From positions 10,793,579-10,857,578 of the forward strand of contig CM059975.1 of assembly GCA_030490835.1 (NCBI GenBank): a stretch of 64,000 nt of DNA. Reading direction: 5' to 3'. The notes beneath the pieces were generated by a model. The model had not been told where the DNA came from. It did not search any database and was given only the letters and a program-made list of their open reading frames with translations. Source of the stretch: Annona cherimola. Taxonomy: Eukaryota > Streptophyta > Magnoliopsida > Magnoliales > Annonaceae. Within the stretch, counting starts at the first letter, position 1; the number at the start of each line of letters is the position of its first letter. Shown here piece after piece: positions 54,801 through 64,000 of the stretch. The translations under genes were made by a program, and so were the position numbers.

Positions 54801-57800
54801 AGACATTTATGCTGAGTTACTATCCTTTTATGGCAATAATGCAGGATTTGGTGAAGGTTCCAGTGATGTACATCTTTGCCGCCATAATACCAGCCTTAAT
54901 GATTGCAAGCTTGTACTTTTTTGACCACAGTGTCGCTTCACAGTTGGCACAGCAAAAGGAATTCAATCTCAAAAATCCATCTGCTTACCATTATGATGTT
55001 CTGCTTCTTGGGTTCATGGTACAATTTGTATCTATATTGCCTGTTGAATGTTTTGTTTTGATTTTTGTTTGTGCAACCTTCTTATGAGTAAATTCATTAT
55101 TTCAGGTCTTGGTCTGTGGTTTGCTTGGAGTTCCTCCTTCAAATGGGGTCCTTCCACAATCCCCTATGCACACTAAGAGCCTCTCGGTCCTGAAGAAGCA
55201 GGCATGTCGAAAGGGTTTTTCCAATACATTTATGTTGCACGATTTTTTTTTTTTTTTTTTTAGCAGGCATGTTTTTCGAATACATTTATGCTGCACGATT
55301 GGGGGTATTAAAAATGCAATGTTTTTTTCTTAAAGTTTGGTTTCCATTTGATTAATGTGATGTGCAGTTAATTCGCAAGAAGATGGTAAGGAGGGCCAAG
55401 GAGTGTATCAAACAAAAAGCAAGCAGCTCAGAAATTTATGGAAAGATGCAAGAAGTTTTCATAGAAATGGAAAAGGACGAATCACCCGTAAGTTTCCCCA
55501 TGTTTGGCTAATTGAGCGCTTTATTTTCCTTTGGAAGGATGTACAAAATGCTTCAGAAATTATTCATTAAAACAAACTGAAAGATTTGTTTGTTTGTTTT
55601 AAACTTCGGGGTTACTCTTGGATTTCTCGTGTATCAAGTTCGCCTTTCGCAGTTAATCTTTAAAAAATCTTAAATACTCTTTAAAATTAGTAAATCTTGA
55701 AAAATTGTCAAAAGAGTTTTGTTACATATAATTCATATAAATATCATATTTGCCATCTATGACCAAAAGAAGACAAAAAGAAAGGTTCTTGAGCTAAAGA
55801 ACCTACCCGTGCTAGTTGTGTCAAGAAATGCACTATAAATGTACGATAAACTGGCCACGGCTCAGCTGTGCGGGGTTTGAGTCTTACCACCACTGTTGCG
55901 GTATTTCTATTTAGTCCTATTATAATGGAGGTTTTACAATTTCCCTCCTTTGGTGGGGGGGTTTATAATTTCCCCTCCTATAGTGGGGATGTGGTCGTAT
56001 GCTTCTGGGTGCATATATTCATATTTTTTTTTGAAAAATTTTTCATGTAACTATTAATCTAAGTATATTTAATATGTGTATCAATTTTAACAATTTTTGG
56101 AGATTTTTTCAGATTTTTAAAAATCAGTGGCATTTTAGTAATTTTAATAATTTTAAATTACTAAAATGTCACTGATTTTTAAAAATCTCGAAAAATTTCA
56201 AACATAACAAAAATTGACACATATGATAAATACATTTAGATTAACATTTGTGTAAAAAAATTTTCAAAAAAATAAAAAAATGAGTGCATGCACCCAGGAG
56301 CATACAAGCACATCTGCTTATAGTGGGGTTTTGTGAAAAAAATTCCCTTCATGCTATGAAGGTATAAATGTGTGCTCCAATGCAATACCTGGTTGCCATG
56401 ATGCACATAAAATATTAAAAAATGTATGATATACTAACACGAAAATTCATATTTTGTATGTTCGACACTAACTTAAGGGGACCTTAAAAAAGTCTTCAGA
56501 GCGTGCGTATGTAGTCGAACTTGCAATGAAATTCCATTTATGAATGGGGAAGGGCCGGAAAGATAGAACACCAAATAAAAAAACAAGGAATGATTATGTA
56601 CAACGTGTTATATATATGCTTAAGTTGTAATATTTATTTTTATTTTATTTTTATTCAGTTTTTTACTTTTCTTCATAAACATATTTTACTAAGTGCATTT
56701 AATTTAGGGGCATATAGGTCATTTGCACTTTAAAACTTGATTTTTAAAAATAAAAAAACAAAAATGTAAAATACTATAAAATGACAAAACTTAGTATATA
56801 AATTAAATAATTTAGGAAGAAAAATTCAAAAAAATAAAAAAATAAAAATAAAAATTGTAACTTAAGCATACATACAACATATTGTATATAATCATGTCTC
56901 ATAAAAAACGTAGGGGCATATGATATGATGCTGGTAATGATTCAAAATAATGAATAAAGATGAAAAAGATGAGTTTTTTTATAGGAAAAATGGAAAATAG
57001 TTATTGACAATGTTGATAATAAAAGGGTTGTTTAGTATGAGGAAAAAAAAAAGAAAAAGTCTTCCACTTCTTGCTACACAGTACATACTACATATATTTT
57101 AATATAATTTGGCATGTTAATTACTAATTATTCTACTTTTCTATTATTACTTTTAGGTTCTAATTTTGTCTGTGTTTTTACATATAGTTACACTTTGTGT
57201 TATAATTCTATAAAGCGGGACATGTGGGAGAAATTATGCATCTTACTCAAAACTATATTTGTAAAATTTTTTATTAATTTTTCATAAAACTATTATTTTA
57301 TGAATATTTAATTTATATATTAAGTTTTATCACTTTGTGAAATTGTATATCTATTTCTTTGAATTTGAAATATAGAATTAGTTAATAATTTCGCATAACT
57401 AAAACGCTCATATGTTGCAATTCAAGAAAAATATTTACGCACTCACAGAATGATAAAACTTGATACGTATATTAAATAAATCTAGAATAACACTTTTATA
57501 GAAAAAACTAAATTTTTTTTTTAAAATATGTTTTTGCATGCATCTGCACGTATGGAATCATCGGTATATTTTATCTTTTCTCTCTTTATTTTAATTATTC
57601 CTTCAATCACCTCACATCATCTCTTATTTTTCAGAATACCATTTGTAATTTTTTATTACTACGTGCCAAACAAATAAGTGAAAATTTTATGACTTTTAAG
57701 GTTTTTGTTTTTTCAAACCATAGAAATTTTTGAATTGAATCTAAATCACCGTTCTCAAGACAGTTTTTCAATTTCTAAATAATTTTTTAAATTTCCAAGG

Positions 57801-60502
57801 CAACTTTACTCATTTACATTCTCATCCCTCGAAATACTGATTCGATCCACGAATCTTATATACTTGAAACACGCATTTAAGCAGTTAAAAAATATAAAAT
57901 CACATGGAAAGGTGAGGGAAGAAAGGGCGGAAACTTTTCCACCTTTCTTACTCTTTTCGGAATGAATTAATATTTATGATTTTGAAAACGCTCCGTTTTC
58001 CATGAATTTTACCCTTGTTAATTCTGCCATGCAGGGTACGTCAGTAACAAATGAGTTGAAGGATTTGAAGGAAGCTGTAATGAAAGTCAGAGGAGAGTCA
58101 GGGGATGGTTTCGACCCTGACAAGCATATAGATCTCTACTTGCCTGTGCGGGTAAACGAGCAGAGAGTGAGCAACCTACTGCAATCCATCCTGATTGTTG
58201 GTAGCGTGTTTGCCATGCCTGTAATCAAGCTGATACCCACGTCTGTTCTCTGGGGCTACTTTGCCTATATGGCCATTGACAGTCTCCCTGGCAACCAGTT
58301 CTGGGAAAGGATATTGCTGCTCTTTGTGACGCCTGCCCGTCTTTACAAGTAAGTGTCATGCACTCGCCCGTTTCGAACTAATGCTAGGCTGAGGCAAATG
58401 TGTAGACAAACTGTTACTTTCACTTGCTTAGTGATACTGGGCGGTTTTCGCTCAGCATAGCCAAGCCTTTTCCCCTCTGTACAAGGTTTCTGAGCTCGTC
58501 TGCATTTCTTTCTGCTGCTCTAAAGCTGTTGGTTCATTTAAGAGCTTGTTCCGTCTCTTACATTCATGCCTCGAATGATTGGGATTGCTTTTGCAGGGTT
58601 CTTGAGGGAGATCATGCTTCTTTTGTGGAATCAGTTCCATATAAATACATTGCTGCGTTCACAATATTCCAGTTTGTGTATCTTCTGATCTGCTTTGGGA
58701 TTACCTGGATACCAATAGCTGGAATTCTGTTCCCAGTTCCATTCTTCCTGCTTATTACCATAAGACAGCATCTCCTTCCTAAATTCTTCCCTGCACATTA
58801 TCTGCGTGAATTGGATGCAGCCGAGTATGAGGAAATCGCAGGAGCCCCACAACGCGAAGGCAGCTTCTCAGTTACGGTACATCTGATTGACATAGATAAC
58901 TGGCAATTCATGACGAAACTTTGACATTTTTTCCAAAACAGAAATTCTCATGCGTTTTTCACAAATTCAATCACAAAACAACTTATAAAACCTGTTTAAC
59001 AATTCAACCAACACGATCACACACTTGTCTAATAAATCCCGCTAGTGATAGTATGCACCCGAGTACACTCAGCATTGTGCAAAAAACCTACTTTTAAAAT
59101 TTTTTAATAAAACTATTAATCTAAGTTTATTTAATTTATAAGTCAATTTACTATTTTTAGAAATTTGTAGATTTTTTTAGTTTTTTAACCATAGAGGTAT
59201 TTTAGTCATTTTAAATTAAATACCTCTATTTTTTAAAAATTAAAAATATCTATAAATCTTTAAAAGTGGCCAAACTTAATACATGCGTTAAATGTACTAA
59301 AATTAATAGATTTACAAAAAAAAAATTTAAAAATAAAAAATAGGTTTTTGCACTTGCATAGGATCCGGGTCCCGTAAATCCTAGAGTATTACAAGCATTC
59401 TCAAAATAATTCAAACACTTAATTTTTCCACAAGTCTCTTAGTATCAAATCCATTCATTGACAAACCATTGTACTATGTCCTTATCATATCCATCGTCAA
59501 AACAACATTACATGAAGATCGATAGCTAGCTTCTAATTACTTTTTGTCGCCTACGCCGGAGATGGTAAAGGCAGTATGATCCACCTAACGTGTCTAAACA
59601 GACCATTACCAGATTCTGCGTACACATTCACATTGATGAAGATCCCGGGGCTGTTACAAGCAATTTGGGGTTTTCTCATGGAATGATTAACAGAATGACC
59701 ACCTAAAGCTGATTAGCGTTTCGATTTGTTAGCATGATGTGACTGTTATGACTAATGAAATCTTTTGGCAGGATCACGAAATGCCTCATGCAGACAATGA
59801 TGGTAGCAGCAGTGGACGATGTGATGCTGAGATACTGGATGAAATGACAACCCGCAGAGGGGAGCTTAAACTAAGAACTTTGAGCGTGAAGGATGATAAG
59901 CATTTCCAGGTAAAAATTGCTATTTGCTAATTTCTACTTTTCTTCTGATTTTATTTCTTTTGTAAAATTTCTCATATTCTTCTGTTACTCTTCTTAATGC
60001 ATGTGGTTTCTCCAAAGCTAATGAGACCAGTTTTCCTGAAAGATAACATCAAAAAATGCACCAAATCATGCTGATTAATCATGAAACATTCTCAGTTTCA
60101 TGGTGTTTAGTTTAATAAAATGTACCAAATTATGCTGATTAATTATGAAGCACTGTAAGTTCATCATACTTAGTTCAACCAAACATGATCAGAAACACTT
60201 TTCGTACAGTGATCGGTATAACATATGCTCCATTACTGATCTGATCAATGCCAAGTTGCCAATTTTGAGCGGCATTTGATTAAATACACCCCGATGCAAT
60301 AAGCTTTGATGCACCCAAGTGCAAAATTTTATTTATTTTTTTGAAAATATTTTTATAAAATCGTTAATCTAAATATGTTTAATATGCGTATTGAGTTTTA
60401 CCATTTTGATTGACAAATAACCTACTCAATCTCCAATTCTTCCTGCATATGCTGATGTTTGTTTGCACTTGTATCGTCTGCTTACAGGTTCATCCAGAGT
60501 GA
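51837..60502 (+). CDS. BOR4-like: Boron efflux transporter, BOR4-like (12 coding exons)
   Basis: Plasma-membrane borate exporter of the SLC4-like anion-exchanger family. Coding exons: 51837-51937, 52024-52106, 52222-52414, 52502-52640, 52739-53074, 54845-55018, 55106-55201, 55368-55487, 58035-58348, 58597-58876, 59772-59909, 60488-60502. They join in frame to 662 residues, a normal family length. Motifs: [10 protein letters not shown] near the start, [142 protein letters not shown]. The tail [20 protein letters not shown] resembles Arabidopsis BOR4 more than BOR1 (from memory). Introns 5 and 8 are enlarged by MITEs; intron 7 appears to be GC-AG. No frame break seen. Confidence 0.93.
53340..53640. 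mobile_element. Foldback MITE, family I, in BOR intron 5
   Basis: Core tcttcataaacttattagttaatatataaatcaaattttatc with its complement (ggtaaaacttattttataaaataaatacatttagattaataaattta) on the right arm. Confidence 0.6.
54405..54655 (+). mobile_element. MITE, family II, in BOR intron 5
   Basis: Family order: tttttaattattttttatattttctcata, aactaacgtatctattttaac, attacctctattatatta, aaaaacttttcataaaaagttttatcacttttcaaatacac. It ends about 190 bp before exon 6. Confidence 0.6.
55989..56318. mobile_element. Foldback MITE, family I, with 10-bp target duplication, in BOR intron 8
   Basis: 330-bp foldback; tips gatgtggtcgtatgcttctg and, complemented, gatgtgcttgtatgctcctg; flanked by TATAGTGGGG at 55979-55988 and 56319-56328. 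Same target-duplication size as the copy at 5267. Confidence 0.85.
56585..56910. mobile_element. Foldback MITE, family I, in BOR intron 8
   Basis: Tips atgattatgtacaacgtg and, complemented, atgattatatacaatatg; family core cttcataaacatattttact and its complement within. Confidence 0.6.
57205..57570. mobile_element. Foldback MITE, family I, in BOR intron 8 (diverged)
   Basis: Interior tttttcataaaactattattttatgaatatttaatttatat and its rough complement near 57440-57500. Ends are poorly defined. Confidence 0.45.
59050..59375. mobile_element. Foldback MITE, family I, in BOR intron 10
   Basis: Interior ataaaactattaatctaagtttatttaatttataagtc and its complement. The ends resemble those of the 55989 copy (tatgcaccc...). 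A half copy with the same core is at about 60290-60410 in intron 11. Confidence 0.55.
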
Positions 60503-61242
60503 TGAGTGAGAGTTGTAGTCATTGTAACGAGAATCCACGGAATAGAATGCTGGTGGTGATAGTACTATCCTTGGGAGATTGAAAGTTGAGGGAAGACTTA
60601 TCCTATTCTGGAGTCATCGAGGTTCATGGCTAATTGTAACCAAGCATAGAAAGAGAGCAAAGCCATTTTCATGCTGTAATCCCCCCCGCAAGCAATGTTA
60701 GAGCTGAATGAGAAGGGCTAATATGAGGGTGCTTTTGCTCATCATTTCAGGATCGCTTTTTCCACTATAAGTAAGATGCTGAGCATCTGTCCATTTAACT
60801 CCCAAGGGATTAAGTAATGCCTTACGTATCTTCTTCATGAGCATATTTTCTCTTGAATTTTAATTGCTTCCATCTCTCCAGCGGATTTATCCTTTCTTTT
60901 TAATTTTCTTTTCGGTTACTCGTATAAAAAAAAATCCGAACTATGTATTTGGCTATCATGTTTGGGTAAACTTTGAAGTAATGAAACTAAGAGCTTCCTT
61001 TGCTGTGACTTCCATGTTTTTATAAACTATTTTTTTGGTTTTTTTTTTTAACCACATGATATCTAATATTACAATTAAACTTATTCGCACCGGAGACATA
61101 AATACCTTTTTTATTTTTACCGTTGATCAAGCTCCTACCACAAATTTTTACCTTCAACAAGGTTCAGACCAGTGCAGGCATGCCTAATGGCCTTGTCCAT
61201 AACCAATTGCGTGCAACCACGTGCCATGTTTTTATAAACTAA
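60503..61242 (+). other. BOR4-like 3' UTR and downstream DNA
   Basis: The first 350 bp are less AT-rich and probably transcribed. No single poly(A) signal stands out. No gene after that. Confidence 0.4.
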
Positions 61243-61495
61243 GGCCATATTTAGGTGACACTCTCCATAATTATCCTATTTTTAATTTTTTTTATATTTT
61301 CTTATATAACTATCTTATTTTTCAATTATTTCTAGTTGATTATCTATATAGCTAATCTATCTATTTTGTCTCTATTCTCTTAAGTTCTCATTATTACTCA
61401 TATTATATTATATCATTTTCTTTTTATTCAAAAACTTCTACCTAAATTTTTTTTTACCCAAATGTCTTATCACTTCCTAGACACACCTTAAAGGC
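61243..61495 (+). mobile_element. MITE, family II
   Basis: Bounded by ggccatatttaggtgac and cctagacacaccttaaaggc; interior agctaatctatctattttg, attactcatattatattata, as in the other copies. Confidence 0.6.
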
Positions 61496-64000
61496 ATTGT
61501 GGTAAATTGGATTAGCTGCGAGGTTCAAACCATAAGCCCGTGGAATTCAACTCGAAAAGAGTAGCTGAGTTGGGTTAAAATGGGTAGGGTTCCAATGGCA
61601 AAATCGTTTGGACTTGACAGGCCTAACTATTTTACACCTGTATATTTATATTGATGAATTTATTTTAAAATACAATTCTCTAATGTCTTATGTATTAGAT
61701 GTTTCTTAAAAAAAAAAAGAAAAAAAAGAAAAGAAAAGAAAAATAGAGGTGGATCTTAAAGTAAGGGCCCGACTTTGGATTAGGTTCGGTCGGGCTGAAA
61801 TCAAACACAGTTTTACTTTTAAAACCTTAAAACCTTATTTATCCTCATTTCTAACTTTCTAAGACCCTGATCGTCCAACAGGGTGACAAGATCAAACAAT
61901 TTTCTAAGACCCAAACCTCTAACAGTTGGTTTTGGTAGATTTTTGGTTCAAAATTCTGATTTAAATTAGGGTTGAAATTTATTTTATAATTTTTAATATC
62001 GGACATTTTCCAAAAAACTATCAGGTTTTTGTGGTTTTACAATTTACACTTTATAATTATTTTGAATGGACATTAGTGGAGGGGGAAATCTTAAATAAAT
62101 TTGGAGAAATTTATGGGGTTATTTGCAAAATTGGTAGTAATGGGTATATATCTTGCAAAATCGCAAAAAATTATGAGGGTTGTTTGAAAATCCTCGTAAA
62201 ATTTCATCATTTATTTTAAGGTGAAAATTATCTAGTTAACCAAGTAAAAAACTAAAAACAACTAGTTATTTATTGAGGATTATTTTAGGGTATGATTTGG
62301 TTATGTGGATTGGTCGATGTTCAGCAAGATAAGTGATACTGCGAGAGGTAGTGGATGATGGTTATGGTAGGGGGCAAAAAGTAGAATGATTTTGGAAAGC
62401 ACCCGTTTGATTAAGCCTGTGAAAAAAGAATAATTTTCCAAGCAAACCCATTCCATTCATGCTAGTTGGCTGTCGAACCCTAAGTTTACAGTGCTTAGCC
62501 TAGCCCCTCAATTTTCTTTGGCATTGCATTTCACGACATCCCTAGGGGCCCAATGCCATCGTTTAAAGGGTACAAACAGCATCTAGTATTTGAGCGCTGT
62601 TATTGCCTTCCGATGCGGGTAGCCATAAGGCACTTTTGGGTTACTCGTGACTGACAAAAGTCACGGAATTATTTTATTTTATTTTATTTTATTTTAAAAA
62701 AGAAATCAATGATACCATGCTCACAATTGCTATCCTTGGACGTGACGGTAGTCATAAAAAATGGGAGACTAGCGACCCCGCCCATTTCCTCATTATTATA
62801 TATGTGTCGACGTAAATTATAAATAATAACAGTTTAACACGTATATTAATTTACGTGTTGAACTGTTGCACGACGACAGTTTTTATTATTACTTAGCATG
62901 CTACCTTACTGAGCATGCAAACTATCAATGTAATGGTTAACCTGCTACTTTAATAAGATGACTGTTGTCGTAGGATAATTCATTGACTATGATAATCAGT
63001 GTCCGTCTAAGCATACTAGCTCACATCACCTCAACTTCATGCCGTGCATTCTTTTGTGAATATCAAGAAAAATAACCAAAAGTAAGTGATAATGACTTAA
63101 ATCATCCACATCACAAGACAAGCAAAAATAAAATTAAAAATAATTAATAATAGCGACTTGATCCATCCACATCCCACAACAAAAAGGCCCCAAACGGGAA
63201 CTGCAAAAATGACGTGGGCACGCACGACATGTGATCAAAGGACTTTTTGGGAAATATCAGGGGACGGGCATGAAATTTGGCTCAATCCAATCCATCGACC
63301 ACTTGGATTTATAAAATTAATGAAGCACAATTCTTTAATAGAAGTGCATTATTTTCTTAATATTTGATTAGCTTGGTCCGAAAGGGAATCTACAAGCATT
63401 AATGATATGATTATTTCCCTTGTAGTTACATTAATTAATTTTTGCGCTTAGAATACCGTGTCAAAGCCTGTTTTGCCAAGCTTCCTTCTGGAAATAAAAA
63501 TGCAACAAGCAATACTTCTTCCCACAAAAGTCTTAACATTCTAGCTTTCGCAGAGAAATTAGCCAAATTGCTTTTCATAATCATGGATGCTGCATATCTT
63601 TTTTTATTTGGCTGGCTCTTGCATATGGTTAAACCAGTCGTTTTGGCATTTTCTATGCCTGCCTTGGGGAACTCGAGAATCATATTTGAAGATTCTTGGG
63701 GCTTAAGTTCTTCACTGAACCAGACGCAAGAGAGATTTTCCTTGAACCAAAACAGTAAAAATTCTCATTAGAAAAGTGAATCTCCCACGCCTTCCCCCCT
63801 AGTAAAATTCACCTGATCGTAGACATTGTTCAATGCCAAAGCAGGCCATCATTCTCTCTTAACATTTCTTAGCTTTTTCAATCCTAATCCCGACGTCCTA
63901 CTTCTACATTTCTATCAACCACCCGTTAACCAAGTAAGTTGTGTCAGGCAGTAGAAGATAAAAGCATGGCATGGCTCACCAATTTCTTGTTCATGACGGT
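61496..64000. other. Intergenic DNA without a recognised gene
   Basis: Contains an (ATTTT)n microsatellite (about 62670-62695) and a near-perfect palindrome at 62828-62867 (16-bp arms, 15 paired). The stretch 63435-63771 is open on both strands but matches nothing I recognise, so it is left uncalled. Confidence 0.4.

Noticed and set aside
58424..58924. Independent 166-residue gene starting at 58424
   Set aside because: It is BOR exon 10 read through from the preceding intron and into the following one; the acceptor at 58596 and donor at 58877 fit the family protein.

Overview
This is plant nuclear DNA: AT-rich intergenic sequence, GT-AG introns, a coiled-coil NLR cluster, Ty1/copia and Ty3/gypsy LTR retrotransposons, MITEs, tRNA-derived SINEs and a plant boron transporter gene. 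An angiosperm is clear; I cannot place it to family from the sequence alone.

Layout. Positions 1-14258 and 30716-46233 are two copies (A and B) of one tandemly duplicated block: the leucine-rich-repeat part of a CC-NLR gene plus about 11.5-13 kb of downstream non-coding DNA. Copy A starts inside its NLR because the window cuts it. Copy B belongs to a complete, apparently intact 1463-residue CNL (28991-33382). The two copies differ by many insertions and deletions, and because each is the other's empty-site reference, several insertions can be dated as later than the duplication: a 416-bp foldback MITE (5267-5682), a 2.1-kb Pack-MULE (10741-12847, 9-bp target duplication) and a SINE-like element (12912-13109).

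The Pack-MULE is the most striking object. Its long inverted arms contain a piece of an LRR receptor-like protein, and its interior holds the membrane-anchor tail of such a protein on the + strand and the C-terminal end of a CobW/ZNG-type metallochaperone on the - strand.

At the right edge of copy A sits a broken C-terminal fragment of a DXS-like gene (14263-14902), then a decayed chromodomain-type gypsy element on the - strand (14949 to about 24420), which a copia element (16507-22102) entered within the integrase region. From 24450 to 28990 lie MITEs and the probable spliced leader of the intact NLR.

From 46234 to 50590 the sequence is MITE-rich and gene-poor, with a tRNA-derived SINE at about 49840-50175. 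The right third is a BOR4-like boron efflux transporter in 12 coding exons (51837-60502, 662 residues), with introns swollen by MITEs and one apparent GC-AG intron. I recognise no gene in 60503-64000.

Two functional units look alive: the CNL immune receptor and the boron transporter. Everything else is duplicated flank, mobile DNA or gene fragments.
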